From NCBI GenBank assembly GCA_017623475.1, contig JAGAPC010000003.1, positions 1-64,000 on the forward strand: a DNA stretch of 64,000 bases. Direction: 5' to 3'. The DNA is from Clostridia bacterium. Lineage in GTDB: Bacteria; Bacillota; Clostridia; Oscillospirales; UBA644. Positions 23,143 through 32,177 of this stretch are shown one piece after another. Position numbers and translations under genes: made by a program. Every line of letters starts with the position of its first letter. Within the stretch, counting starts at the first letter, position 1. The notes beneath the pieces are model-generated. The model ran no database searches and was not told where the DNA came from. It saw only the letters and a list, made by a program, of their open reading frames with translations.

Positions 23143-24924
23143 ATGGTATTCGGAAAACATATCAACCGCTATTATCTGCGATATTCCTGGCTTTTTTTGC
23201 TGGGGCTGGCGGCGTTGATTATGGTCGATTATTTTCAACTGAAGATTCCGGAATTATATAAAACCGTCGTCAACGGCATGAATCACGGCTTTATCACGTC
23301 CGAGGGACAGACCCTTGCCTTTGATCTGGATTTTTTGTTGGATAAAGTCTGCCTTCCCTTGATCTTTATTATCCTTGCCATGATCGTCGGACGCTTTTTG
23401 TGGCGGGTTTGCTTTTTCGGCGCCGCCGTTTGGATGGAGACCGATTTGCGGAATCGGATGTTCGATCATTGTAAGGATCTTTCCCGTCAGTATTACCAGG
23501 TCAACAAGGTCGGGAATCTGATGTCCTTGTTTACCAACGATCTGGATACGGTGCACGAGTGCTTCGGCTGGGGCGTGATGATGTTCTTCGACGCGCTGTT
23601 TTTAGGGGCTCTTGCCATCGTAAAAATGTGGAACATGAGCTTCCGTCTGACCCTTCTTTCCATGATCCCCATGGCGTTCCTTTTGGTGATTGCCACCATC
23701 GTCGGGAGATCCATGATGAAAAAGTGGGACGTTCGCCAGGAAGCCTTTTCCGATCTGTCGGATTTTTCCCAGGAGAGCTTTTCGGGCATCGCCGTTATCA
23801 AGGCGTTCGTCAAGGAATTGAAGGAATTGCTCGCCTTCCGTCAACTGAACAAGCAAAACGAAAAGGCAAACGTGGAATATACCAAATCCTCCACCCTTCT
23901 TCGCATTTTCGTTACCCTGTTCGTGGAGTCGGTCATTTGCGTGATTCTCGGTTACGGCGGATATTTGGTCCATCAAGGGGTTTTTAACGCCGGACAGCTG
24001 ATTGAATTTATCGGCTACTTCAACGCCGTCGTTTGGCCCGTGATGGCAGTCTCCGAGTTGGTGGAAATGTCCTCCCGGGGGAAGGCTTCCTTGAAGCGCA
24101 TCTCGGAGCTTTTGGATGCCAAGCAGGACGTGATCGATCGGGATGACGTTACCGATCTTGGCTCGGTTTCCGGTAAAATTGAATTCCGCAACCTGACCTT
24201 CCGCTTTCCGGAGGGGGAATACGACGCGCTGAAAAACGTGTCCTTCACCGTCAACGCAGGGGAAAACGTGGGCTTGGTAGGGAAGACCGGCGCGGGGAAA
24301 ACCACCGTGGTCGATCTGATCCTGCGGGGGTACAACGTCCCCGACGGCACGGTGTTTATCGACGGACGGGACGTAAATACCGTTCCCATCGCCCAGGTTC
24401 GCGCCGCTTCTGCTTACGTTCCCCAGGACAATTTCCTGTTCAGCGATACGATTTATAACAACATCGCCTTCGGCGTGGATTCTGCCGATGAACAAACGGT
24501 GGAGACCGTCGCAAAATTGGCGGACGTCCACGGCAATATTTCCGAGTTTAAGGAAGGCTACCAAACGGTTTTGGGCGAACGGGGCGTTACCGTCTCCGGC
24601 GGACAGAAGCAGCGGATCTCCATCGCACGGGCGTTGCTGAAAAACGCGCCCATTCTGATTTTGGACGATTCGGTTTCCGCCGTCGATACCAAAACCGAAA
24701 AGGTAATTCTGGAAAATCTCCGCCATACCCGCGCCGGAAAGACCACCATTCTCATCGCCCACCGCATCTCTACCATCGAAAAGATGGATAAGATTATTTT
24801 CATCGACGACGGTGAGATCCTTGCCGTCGGCACTCACGAGGAGCTGTACGGACGGTGCGCCGATTACCGCCGCATGGTCGATCTGCAAAAGCTGGAAGAG
24901 GAAGGAGAACGGAATCATGCGTGA
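23143..24924 (+). CDS. ABC exporter half-transporter, degenerate-site subunit (second pair)
   Basis: This 593-residue subunit has six transmembrane helices and then an ATPase with Walker A GKTGAGKTT, signature VSGGQKQR and Walker B LILDDSVSAVD. Asp replaces the catalytic Glu in Walker B, but the switch His (LIAHRIST) is kept. It is therefore less degenerate than the subunit at 5116. GGGGAG precedes the ATG. The partner gene starts 8 bases before this one ends. A heterodimeric multidrug or peptide exporter is likely, with the substrate unknown. Confidence 0.93.
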   Translation: MVFGKHINRYYLRYSWLFLLGLAALIMVDYFQLKIPELYKTVVNGMNHGFITSEGQTLAFDLDFLLDKVCLPLIFIILAMIVGRFLWRVCFFGAAVWMETDLRNRMFDHCKDLSRQYYQVNKVGNLMSLFTNDLDTVHECFGWGVMMFFDALFLGALAIVKMWNMSFRLTLLSMIPMAFLLVIATIVGRSMMKKWDVRQEAFSDLSDFSQESFSGIAVIKAFVKELKELLAFRQLNKQNEKANVEYTKSSTLLRIFVTLFVESVICVILGYGGYLVHQGVFNAGQLIEFIGYFNAVVWPVMAVSELVEMSSRGKASLKRISELLDAKQDVIDRDDVTDLGSVSGKIEFRNLTFRFPEGEYDALKNVSFTVNAGENVGLVGKTGAGKTTVVDLILRGYNVPDGTVFIDGRDVNTVPIAQVRAASAYVPQDNFLFSDTIYNNIAFGVDSADEQTVETVAKLADVHGNISEFKEGYQTVLGERGVTVSGGQKQRISIARALLKNAPILILDDSVSAVDTKTEKVILENLRHTRAGKTTILIAHRISTIEKMDKIIFIDDGEILAVGTHEELYGRCADYRRMVDLQKLEEEGERNHA

Positions 24925-26803
24925 ATATTACCCCCTTCTCCTGGTCGGTGCCATCGTCGGCGTTCTTTCGGCGATTTTTATCGTTGCCTTTGCAACGCTG
25001 AAAAACAAAAAGGAAGCCATCGGCTTTGATCGGAATATGAAGGATTCCGAAATCGTCCGTCGGCTTCTGCAGTACGCAAAGCCCCATTGGAAAAGCTTTT
25101 TGTTCGTAATCGTCGTTATGATCTTTTCCATCGCCTACGATATCGTCGCCCCCTTGATCGTCGGTTACATCGAAGAGATCGTCAAGTCGGATTTTGAGTT
25201 AACGCTTCTCTTTTCCGCCGTCGCCCTTTACGGTGGCGTGCTTCTCATTTCCGTTATTTGTACTTACGTTCAGTCGATCACTCTGCAAAAAACAGGGCAG
25301 AAGATCCTGTCCTCCATTCGGGAGGATCTGTTTACCCATATCGAATCCCTTTCCCATAATCAGCTGAATCAGACCCCCGTGGGCAAGCTGGTTACCCGTG
25401 TAACCAACGATACCAACGCCATTTCCATGATGTTTACCAACATCATCGTCAACCTGCTGAAGAACTTTTTCATCATCTTCGGGGTGCTGATCGCCATGCT
25501 GACCGTCAATTATGAATTGACGCTGATGGTTTTGTGCTTCGTTCCCTTTATTATTCTGTTTACGGTGATCTTCCGCAAGTTTTCCCGAAAGGCGTATCGG
25601 AAGGTAAAGGACGGCACCACCGATATCAACACCTATCTTTCCGAAAATCTTTCCGGAATCAAGATCACCCAGATCTTCAATCGGGAGGAACGGAAAAAGA
25701 AGGATTTCGAGGAAAAAAGCCGTTTTTTGGGCAGGGCAAAGCAGAATCAGATCTTCGTCTTCGGGATCTTCCGCCCCATGGTGTATCTGCTTTATATTTC
25801 TTCTGTTCTCTGCCTGTTTTATTTGGGCGGTAAGGGGTATATTGATAATACCACCTTCCTCGGACAGACCATTACCGCAGGGACGGTCGTTACGTTTTAT
25901 ATGTACATCTCCAAATTCTTCAATCCCATTCAGAATTTGGCGGAGCAGTTTAATTGGCTACAGTCTGCCTTTGCCTCGGCGGAAAAGATCTTTACCGTAT
26001 TTGACACCGAGCCCGAATTGGTTGACGAGCCCGACGCCGTGGAATTGGACGAGATCAAAGGGGAGATCGAATTTAAAAACGTCTGGTTCTCCTATGTCCC
26101 GGGCGAATGGGTCTTAAAGGACGTTTCCTTCAAGGTTGAGCCGAAGCAGACCGTTGCCTTCGTCGGCTCTACCGGATCGGGAAAATCCACGATTCTGTCC
26201 TTGATCTGCCGAAATTACGATATTCAAAAAGGGCAGATCCTCATTGACGGAATCGATATCAAAAAAATTAAAATTTCTTCCCTGCGGCGTCATTTCGGTC
26301 AGATGCTCCAGGACGTATTTCTGTTTTCCGGAACGATCCGCAGTAACATCGTCCTTCGGGAGGATTCCTATACCGATGAGGAGGTCATGGAAGCCTGCCG
26401 CTACGTCAACGCCGATTCCTTTATCAATAAGTTGGACGGCGGCTTGGACGAAGCGGTTCGGGAGCGCGGAAACAACTTTTCTGCCGGTCAGCGTCAGCTG
26501 TTGTCCTTCGCCCGTACCATTATCCATAAGCCCTCCGTTATGATCCTTGACGAGGCGACGGCGAATATCGATACGGAAACGGAGCTTCTGATCCAGAATT
26601 CCCTCGAAAAAATGATGACTATCGGCACGATGCTGATCGTGGCACACCGTCTTTCCACCATTCAGAAGGCGGACAATATCATTCTTCTTTCCAACGGAGA
26701 GATCGTCGAGCAGGGAACGCACCAGGAGCTTTTGCACCAAAAGGGACGCTACTATCAGCTATATACCCTTCAGTCTCATAAGGAAGAATTGCAAAAATCT
26801 TAA
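24917..26803 (+). CDS. ABC exporter half-transporter, catalytic subunit (second pair)
   Basis: This 628-residue protein has canonical ATPase motifs: GSTGSGKST, FSAGQRQ, MILDEATANID and VAHRLST. An extra hydrophobic segment (residues ~5-27) precedes the usual six helices, followed by a charged linker. This extension is common in the larger subunit of such pairs. The ATG at 24917 follows GAAGGAGA. The frame could extend to 24812 but would lie wholly within the first subunit. It forms the exporter with the preceding gene. Confidence 0.94.
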   Translation: MREYYPLLLVGAIVGVLSAIFIVAFATLKNKKEAIGFDRNMKDSEIVRRLLQYAKPHWKSFLFVIVVMIFSIAYDIVAPLIVGYIEEIVKSDFELTLLFSAVALYGGVLLISVICTYVQSITLQKTGQKILSSIREDLFTHIESLSHNQLNQTPVGKLVTRVTNDTNAISMMFTNIIVNLLKNFFIIFGVLIAMLTVNYELTLMVLCFVPFIILFTVIFRKFSRKAYRKVKDGTTDINTYLSENLSGIKITQIFNREERKKKDFEEKSRFLGRAKQNQIFVFGIFRPMVYLLYISSVLCLFYLGGKGYIDNTTFLGQTITAGTVVTFYMYISKFFNPIQNLAEQFNWLQSAFASAEKIFTVFDTEPELVDEPDAVELDEIKGEIEFKNVWFSYVPGEWVLKDVSFKVEPKQTVAFVGSTGSGKSTILSLICRNYDIQKGQILIDGIDIKKIKISSLRRHFGQMLQDVFLFSGTIRSNIVLREDSYTDEEVMEACRYVNADSFINKLDGGLDEAVRERGNNFSAGQRQLLSFARTIIHKPSVMILDEATANIDTETELLIQNSLEKMMTIGTMLIVAHRLSTIQKADNIILLSNGEIVEQGTHQELLHQKGRYYQLYTLQSHKEELQKS

Positions 26804-26832
26804 AACAATAACGCCGTTTGCGGGGTGATTTT

Positions 26833-27051
26833 ATGCGCAGAAGATACAATTTCAGACGGGAAAAGAAAAAGCTGATTACCTTCTTTTCCCTGATGATCTT
26901 CTTTGCCGTCATGACGCTTTTGGGCGGAATTTTGGTCATGCGTCACGACTATCACACCTTGTATTCTCTCATTCCCGCAATCCCGACCGTCGTGTTTTTG
27001 TTCCTCTGCAAACGCACCCGCAAGCGGATCGAACGGCACGAGAGAGATTAA
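26833..27051 (+). CDS. Small two-helix membrane protein
   Basis: The 72-residue protein has a very basic N-terminus (MRRRYNFRREKKK), a first hydrophobic helix, a short HDYHT loop, a second helix and a basic tail (KRTRKRIERHERD). The layout suggests two membrane passes with both ends inside. GGGGTGA lies before the ATG. It starts 29 bases after the exporter gene and ends at the same terminator, so it may be an accessory to it. No family is recognised. Confidence 0.65.
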   Translation: MRRRYNFRREKKKLITFFSLMIFFAVMTLLGGILVMRHDYHTLYSLIPAIPTVVFLFLCKRTRKRIERHERD

Positions 27052-27067
27052 GGAACATCTTCCTATC

Positions 27068-27106
27068 AAAAACACTTGCTTTCTTTTGTAAAGCAAGTGT
27101 TTTTTT
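27068..27106 (+). terminator. Terminator of the second exporter operon
   Basis: A 15-bp perfect stem (27068-27082 with 27090-27104) continues into a T run. Confidence 0.92.
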
Positions 27107-27136
27107 GCATATTCTGTTTTACTTGGGTAAAAAATA
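27107..27136 (+). promoter_or_regulatory. Candidate forespore (SigG/SigF) promoter of spoVA
   Basis: GCATA at 27107 fits the SigG -35 (GHATR). AAAAATA lies 18 bases later where CATNHTA is expected. No SigA-type promoter is visible here. The match is partial, so this is tentative. Confidence 0.35.
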
Positions 27137-27157
27137 AGGAAGAAAAGGAGGCAGAAT

Positions 27158-27577
27158 ATGCGATCGGAAGATTATCAGCAGTTGGTTTGGAAACATACGC
27201 CGAAAAAGCCCTTGTGGAAAGGGTGTCTCGGTGCTTTTTTGATCGGCGGTACGATTTGTTTGTTGGGCGAGGTGTTTCAGGAAATTTATCTTGCCCTTGG
27301 TTTGGAGGAAACCGTAGCCTCCGCGATGGAGTCGGTAACGCTGGTCTTTTGCAGTATTCTTTTGACCGGATTCGGCGTTTACGATAACCTTTCCCGGGTT
27401 GCAGGCGCGGGGACGCTCGTGCCGATCACAGGCTTTGCCAACGCCATGTCGTCCCCGGTCATGGAGTTTCGGGTGGAGGGAATGGTTTTGGGAATCGGTC
27501 CGAAGATCTTCTCGGTGGCAGGCTCGGTCATCGCTTACGGCGTTGCCGCATCTACCCTTTACGGGTTGATTTATTAG
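27158..27577 (+). CDS. spoVAC: Stage V sporulation protein AC
   Basis: The 139-residue membrane protein contains the SpoVAC pattern: short charged N-terminus, FLIGGTICLLGEVFQ, then GAGTLVPITGFANAMSSPVMEF and a last GPKIFSVAGSV helix. SpoVAC forms a mechanosensitive channel in the spore inner membrane. It serves uptake of dipicolinic acid during sporulation and its release at germination. AAGGAGG precedes the ATG. It is the first gene of the C-D-E set; spoVAA, AB and AF are not in the window. Confidence 0.95.
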   Translation: MRSEDYQQLVWKHTPKKPLWKGCLGAFLIGGTICLLGEVFQEIYLALGLEETVASAMESVTLVFCSILLTGFGVYDNLSRVAGAGTLVPITGFANAMSSPVMEFRVEGMVLGIGPKIFSVAGSVIAYGVAASTLYGLIY

Positions 27578-27603
27578 ATCCTGTTTCAGATCGGGGTGGT
27601 TGG

Positions 27604-28617
27604 ATGAGTCGGAAAAAATTGGGAAGCGGAACGCTTCAGCTGAAAACGCCCCCGGTCATTCTTTCTTCTGCCGCCATGGTGGGTAAAAAGGAAAAGCAAG
27701 GTCCCTTGGGGGAGTATTTCGACCATTGGCAGGACGACGAATACTGCGGAGAAAGCAGCTTTGAGAAAGCGGAAAGCTTTCTCCAGAAGGAGGCGATGAA
27801 ATATGCGTTCCAAAAAGCCAAAATATCTGAAAAAGATCTTGACCTTGTGTTCGCGGGCGATCTTCTCAATCAATGTATTAGTTCTAATTACAGCCTTCGT
27901 GATAGCGGCGTACAGTTTTTCGGCCTGTACGGCGCGTGTTCGACGATGGTGGAAGGGCTGATTTTGTCTTCTATGGCAATCGACGGAGGCTTTGCCGACC
28001 GTTGCGCCGCCGTCACGAGCTCTCATTTCTGCTCCTCGGAGCGCCAATACCGTTTCCCCTTGGAATACGGCGGATTTCGTCCCCAATCGGCACAATGGAC
28101 GGTCACCGGTGCCGGATGTGCCGTCGTTGCTTCTGAGGGGAACGGCGTTAAAATTAACCGCCTTTGCCCGGGGGCAATTATCGATATGAAGATCACCGAT
28201 ATGGCAAATATGGGGGCGGCGATGGCGCCTGCCGCGGCGCTGACCTTAAAACGGTTTTTTGACGATACCGCCACCGGGCCTGACGATTACGATCTGATTT
28301 TATCGGGGGATCTGGGGAAGATCGGTGCAACGCTTTTGGTTGAATTGTTGAAGACCGACCACATCTACCTGGGCGAAAACTACAACGATTGCGGTTGTAT
28401 GATCTTTGATCCCAAGCGCCAGGACGTTCATTCGGGCGGTTCGGGGTGCGGTTGCGTGGCGTCGGTGTTGTGCGGCTATATTCTTCCGCAGATGATGAAA
28501 AAAACCTGGAAAAAGGTGTTGGTTATGGGCACGGGGGCGTTGATGAGCCCCACCAGCATCATGCAGGGGGAGTCGGTTCCCGGGATTGCCCATCTCGTGG
28601 AATTGTCCGCACAGTGA
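27604..28617 (+). CDS. spoVAD: Stage V sporulation protein AD
   Basis: The 337-residue protein has the thiolase-like fold of SpoVAD: AGDLLNQCISSNY, GLYGACSTMVEGL and VTSSHFCSSERQYRFP are all conserved. It binds dipicolinic acid and sits on the outer face of the spore inner membrane. GGGGTGG lies a few bases before the ATG. The order with spoVAC and spoVAE is the clostridial minimum set. Confidence 0.96.
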   Translation: MSRKKLGSGTLQLKTPPVILSSAAMVGKKEKQGPLGEYFDHWQDDEYCGESSFEKAESFLQKEAMKYAFQKAKISEKDLDLVFAGDLLNQCISSNYSLRDSGVQFFGLYGACSTMVEGLILSSMAIDGGFADRCAAVTSSHFCSSERQYRFPLEYGGFRPQSAQWTVTGAGCAVVASEGNGVKINRLCPGAIIDMKITDMANMGAAMAPAAALTLKRFFDDTATGPDDYDLILSGDLGKIGATLLVELLKTDHIYLGENYNDCGCMIFDPKRQDVHSGGSGCGCVASVLCGYILPQMMKKTWKKVLVMGTGALMSPTSIMQGESVPGIAHLVELSAQ

Positions 28618-28626
28618 GGTAATGTT

Positions 28627-28980
28627 ATGAATTATGTATCGTCTTTTTTTGTCGGCGGCCTTTTTTGTGTCGTGGGGCAGATTTTAATTGAACGCACCCG
28701 TCTGACCCCAGCGCGGATTTTGGTGGGCTACGTGGTCGTCGGAGTGTTTCTCTCTGCCGTCGGTGCTTACGAGCCTCTGTTAAAATTCGGACATTCCGGC
28801 GCGTCCGTCCCCCTGACAGGCTTTGGGCACCTTTTGGCGGAGGGCGTGCGGAAGGGAATTGCCGAAAAGGGCTTTCTCGGAATCCTGACCGGAGGCTTGA
28901 CCTCCACCGCCGCAGGCATTACCGCCGCCATTGTCTTTTCCTTGCTGGCATCGTTGATTTTTAAGCCAAAAATGAAATAA
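28627..28980 (+). CDS. spoVAE: Stage V sporulation protein AE
   Basis: The 117-residue membrane protein resembles SpoVAC (GASVPLTGFGHLLAEGV parallels its VPITGFA motif) and is the SpoVAEb type. It has three to four hydrophobic segments and ends in KPKMK. It completes the dipicolinate channel set. The stop codon is followed within 20 bases by a terminator. Confidence 0.95.
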   Translation: MNYVSSFFVGGLFCVVGQILIERTRLTPARILVGYVVVGVFLSAVGAYEPLLKFGHSGASVPLTGFGHLLAEGVRKGIAEKGFLGILTGGLTSTAAGITAAIVFSLLASLIFKPKMK

Positions 28981-28997
28981 AATCATATATTTATCGA

Positions 28998-29024
28998 AAC
29001 CCGGAGCTTCCGGGTTCTTTTTTT
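28998..29024 (+). terminator. Terminator of the spoVA operon
   Basis: Stem AACCCGGA / TCCGGGTT with a 3-base loop is followed by CTTTTTTT. Confidence 0.88.
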
Positions 29025-29025
29025 G

Positions 29026-29053
29026 TTCTAAACCTGTCCGTGGCGCATAAAAT
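29026..29053 (+). promoter_or_regulatory. Candidate SigE promoter of spoIIIA
   Basis: CATAAAAT at 29046-29053 fits the SigE -10 (CATACANT). TTCTAAA lies 13 bases upstream. SigE drives spoIIIA in Bacillus. The -35 match is weak. Confidence 0.4.
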
Positions 29054-29085
29054 GAAAGTAGAACAACGGAAAGGAATCGTCGGTC

Positions 29086-30060
29086 ATGGATCACGTTTTG
29101 GAGGAGATCGTTCCCTATCTTCCGGAGAAAACCGCAAAAGCCGTAGCTTCTCTGACGGAAAGGGAGCAACGGGAGCTTCGGGAGATCCGAATCCAAATGA
29201 ATAATCCGACGTTCTTCTATTCCGGCTTCGGGCGTCAAATCCTCCCCGATACCGTTTCTTCCAAATCGGAACTCGAATCGGTATTCCGTAAAATTTGCGC
29301 TTCCTCCGCCTATAGCCACCGAAACGAGATCCGCGCCGGCTTCGTAACCATTCCGGGCGGTCATCGGGTGGGAATCGTCGGAACTGCGGTTTTGGGGGAG
29401 GGGGGAAGGGTGGAGAGCGTGCGGGACGTCAGCGGGTTGTCCTTTCGCATCGCACGGGATCATTCCATCGATCTCGATGAAATTCTCCCTCGGATCTGCA
29501 GAGACGACCGCATCCGCAATCTGATGCTTTTAGGTCCTCCCTGCAGCGGGAAAACCACCGTTTTGCGGGAGCTTGCCCGCGCCTTGTCCAAAGGGGTTCA
29601 GGTTGCCGTAATCGATGAAAGGGAAGAGATCTTTCCCTCCTCCCGCCCCGTTCCCATCGGATGCGACGTGCTTCGGGGTTATCCCAAATCCGTGGGGATT
29701 TTACAGGCTTTGCGCACCTTGTCTCCCAAGGTAATCCTTTGCGACGAGGTGGGAACTGCCGCCGAGGTTTCCGCCATGCTGGACGGACTTCGCAGCGGCG
29801 TATCGCTGGTGGTTTCCGCCCACGCCTATTCTGCAGAGGAACTGATGCAGCGTCCTCCCGTGCGGGAATTGTTCGTTGCCGGCGGAATTGACGTAGCCGC
29901 GTTTTTAGATCCCGTCCGTGTGGGTACGGTGCGGGAGATCAAGGAAAGGGAAGATCTGTGTGTTGAAATGTTTTCTTCTGACGCTGGTATTTCTGATCTG
30001 TGCGGGATGCGGAGTGATTTACGCGCTGGATCTCTCTGCCCGACGCCGTCAAATTCTTGA
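29086..30060 (+). CDS. spoIIIAA: Stage III sporulation protein AA, ATPase
   Basis: The 324-residue protein is a secretion-type ATPase for the SpoIIIA-SpoIIQ channel between mother cell and forespore. Features are RAGFVTIPGGHRVGIVGTAV, Walker A LLGPPCSGKTTVLREL, VAVIDEREEIF and VILCDEVGT (Walker B), then SAHAYS. The last ~34 residues are encoded in the region that also encodes the start of spoIIIAB in another frame. They look unlike the usual C-terminus, which suggests a displaced stop codon. The gene opens the operon. Confidence 0.95.
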   Translation: MDHVLEEIVPYLPEKTAKAVASLTEREQRELREIRIQMNNPTFFYSGFGRQILPDTVSSKSELESVFRKICASSAYSHRNEIRAGFVTIPGGHRVGIVGTAVLGEGGRVESVRDVSGLSFRIARDHSIDLDEILPRICRDDRIRNLMLLGPPCSGKTTVLRELARALSKGVQVAVIDEREEIFPSSRPVPIGCDVLRGYPKSVGILQALRTLSPKVILCDEVGTAAEVSAMLDGLRSGVSLVVSAHAYSAEELMQRPPVRELFVAGGIDVAAFLDPVRVGTVREIKEREDLCVEMFSSDAGISDLCGMRSDLRAGSLCPTPSNS

Positions 30061-30457
30061 AATGCAGGATCTGATCCGTTGCCTCCGTCGGGAAATTCGA
30101 TGCTCTTACGCGCCCTTGCCCCGGATTCTGTCGGATCAAAAATCCGCTTCCAATCTTCCGTTGTTGCGGGAAATGGAGCTTTCCGACCCCTTCGATCTGA
30201 CCGCCTCCTATGAAAAATCAAAGCGCTTCTGCCGTGGAGAAATGTTTTTTACCGAGGCGGAATGGAAGGTGTCCGATCAGCTGTTTCATTCCCTCGGACA
30301 GGGGGACGTGACGGAGCAGGAAAACTGCTTGCTTTTGGCGGATTCTGCCTTTTGCGAAGCCGAAAAAAATGCAAAAACCGCCATGGAAAAGAATGGAAAG
30401 CCGGCGATGGTTTTGGGCTGCTCCTTGGGGGCGGTTTTGGTTCTGATGCTGTTATGA
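29960..30457 (+). CDS. spoIIIAB: Stage III sporulation protein AB
   Basis: The 165-residue protein has an N-terminal hydrophobic anchor (LLTLVFLICAGCGVIYALDL), the basic SARRRQILEMQDLIRCLRREI helix and a second hydrophobic segment at the end, as in SpoIIIAB. Its fold is related to the type II secretion protein GspF. The start is the GTG at 29960, or the TTG next to it, after AGGGAAG. The gene overlaps spoIIIAA by 101 bases, unusually long for this operon. Confidence 0.9.
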   Translation: MLKCFLLTLVFLICAGCGVIYALDLSARRRQILEMQDLIRCLRREIRCSYAPLPRILSDQKSASNLPLLREMELSDPFDLTASYEKSKRFCRGEMFFTEAEWKVSDQLFHSLGQGDVTEQENCLLLADSAFCEAEKNAKTAMEKNGKPAMVLGCSLGAVLVLMLL

Positions 30458-30467
30458 CGGAGGCGTT

Positions 30468-30662
30468 ATGGATACGGATATTTTATTTCAAATTGCCGCC
30501 GTCGGGATCATCGTTGCGGTGTTGAATCTGATCTTGACAAAATCCGACCGATCGGAGCAGGCGTTGATGGTTACCATCGCGGGGCTCGTTTTGGTGCTTG
30601 CCCTGATCGTCAAGGAGATCGGAACTCTTTTTGAGACCATCAAGGCGGTGTTCGGATTGTGA
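30468..30662 (+). CDS. spoIIIAC: Stage III sporulation protein AC
   Basis: The 64-residue protein has two transmembrane helices separated by a short TKSDRSEQ loop, the typical SpoIIIAC form. It is a small membrane part of the channel apparatus. GGAGG precedes the ATG, and the stop codon overlaps the GTG start of spoIIIAD by 4 bases. Confidence 0.95.
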   Translation: MDTDILFQIAAVGIIVAVLNLILTKSDRSEQALMVTIAGLVLVLALIVKEIGTLFETIKAVFGL

Positions 30663-31045
30663 ATTTTACGTGGGTCGTGGGGATCGCCCTCGTGGGGGTG
30701 ATCGGGTTTCAGTTGTTGCGGCGTTATTCCCCGGAAACTGCCTCTTTTTTGCCGTTAACGTCGGTGATTCTTTTGCTTTTTGCCTTGCTTCCGCAGATGG
30801 AGACCATTCTTTCTGCCTTACAGGAGCTTGGGCAAAAATCGGGAATCGAGGATGGCTCCTTCGCCTTGATCCTTCGGGGTGTGGGAATCGGATTTATCAC
30901 CCAAATTGCCTCCGGAATCTGTTGTGATTGCGGTCAAAAAGCCTTGGGAGAGACGGTGGATTATTGCGGACAGATCGCCATCGTATCCCTTGCCGTTCCG
31001 CTGATTTTAGAGCTTGCGGGACGAATTTTGGAAACGGAATTTTAA
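30659..31045 (+). CDS. spoIIIAD: Stage III sporulation protein AD
   Basis: The 128-residue membrane protein has LVGVIGFQLLRRYSPETASF, a second helix and the RGVGIGFITQIASGICCDCG segment conserved in SpoIIIAD. It starts at GTG within the GTGA overlap with spoIIIAC, so translation is coupled. Confidence 0.95.
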   Translation: MNFTWVVGIALVGVIGFQLLRRYSPETASFLPLTSVILLLFALLPQMETILSALQELGQKSGIEDGSFALILRGVGIGFITQIASGICCDCGQKALGETVDYCGQIAIVSLAVPLILELAGRILETEF

Positions 31046-31060
31046 AGACGGAGAAAAACT

Positions 31061-32176
31061 ATGAAAAAGACGTTTCTATGCTTCTTTCTTCTTTTCCTTT
31101 GTTTCGGTGTCTTTTCTCTTACTCTTTCTGCCGAAAGCGTCGATGAAATTTTGGACAAGACCGAAGAAGAAATCGGTTACGCGTCCTTTTTTGAGATGAT
31201 CCCAGAAGAAAGCCTGGATTTTTTTGAACGGTACGGAATTGACCTTTCCGCCGATGCGCCCGCCTTGGGCTTGTCCGACACGGTTTCTTTCATTCTATCT
31301 CTTTTTTGCGACGCGATCTCAAAGCATTTCCCTTTATTTACCACGGGCTTGGCGATGGTTTTGGTTTTTAAATTACTATCGTCCCTCTGTCGGGGAAGGG
31401 AACGGTTGTTGGAATCCCTGGGTTATCTTGCGGTAATTTCCTCCGGCGCTTATTCCTTTACCGTTATCGAGGGGTTGTTGTCTTCTCTCACCGAAATTAC
31501 ACAGCAGACCTCGTCTTTTCTCACGGCAGCCTTACCCGTGATCAGCGCGGCGCAGATCTGGTCGGGCTCTCAAGCCGGGGCAGGAATGATCTCCGCCACC
31601 CTGCCCGTGATTCTCACGGTGCTTTCGTCCGCCGTTTCCACCCTGTATTATCCCTTGTGTTGGTTCTGCTACGCCGCTTCCCTCAGCGGATTTTTCCGAG
31701 ATAAAATTTCCCTTCGTCCGATGGTTTCTTCGGTCAAAAAATTCTGTACCCGCGGCGTGGAGATTTTGTCCGGGCTTTCCGTCGGTGTCTTTTGCGTTCA
31801 GCGGGCGGCGGTGGCGTCTGCAAACACCGTAGCGCGGAAAGGGGTGCGGTTTGCTCTGCTCCAGGTGTTGCCCCTTGCGGGCGGGGCTTTGACCGACGGC
31901 ATCGAAACGGTCTATGCCTGCGGTCGGAGTATCTGCGGCAGAGTCGGCGTTCTTTGCGTTTTAGCCGTTGCGGTGCTTTTTGCAACGCCCTGTATTTGCG
32001 GTCTCTTTTTCGTATTTCTTTATTCCTTTTTGTCTTCGGTCGCCTCCCTGTTTGGGGTGGGCTTACTTACGGATTTTTTCGCGGATATCAAAGATACCTT
32101 TGCCATGATGACCTCCTTTTCTCTGTGTGCGCTCGTGGTCGTTTCTTCCGCCCTTCTGCTTTTGACGGGAGGTTGA
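31061..32176 (+). CDS. spoIIIAE: Stage III sporulation protein AE
   Basis: The 371-residue protein has a signal peptide (MKKTFLCFFLLFLCFGVF, cut near SAES) and an acidic extracytoplasmic part. About six to seven helices follow, with the conserved RAAVASANTVARKGVRFAL region. SpoIIIAE is the large polytopic component of the SpoIIIA complex. It lies 15 bases after spoIIIAD and one base before spoIIIAF. Confidence 0.95.
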   Translation: MKKTFLCFFLLFLCFGVFSLTLSAESVDEILDKTEEEIGYASFFEMIPEESLDFFERYGIDLSADAPALGLSDTVSFILSLFCDAISKHFPLFTTGLAMVLVFKLLSSLCRGRERLLESLGYLAVISSGAYSFTVIEGLLSSLTEITQQTSSFLTAALPVISAAQIWSGSQAGAGMISATLPVILTVLSSAVSTLYYPLCWFCYAASLSGFFRDKISLRPMVSSVKKFCTRGVEILSGLSVGVFCVQRAAVASANTVARKGVRFALLQVLPLAGGALTDGIETVYACGRSICGRVGVLCVLAVAVLFATPCICGLFFVFLYSFLSSVASLFGVGLLTDFFADIKDTFAMMTSFSLCALVVVSSALLLLTGG

Positions 32177-32177
32177 T

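Noticed and set aside
23602-24918. 438-codon antisense frame in the exporter gene, and similar long antisense frames in ispH-rpsA and htrA
   Set aside because: Same codon-bias effect; no ribosome site, promoter or family features.
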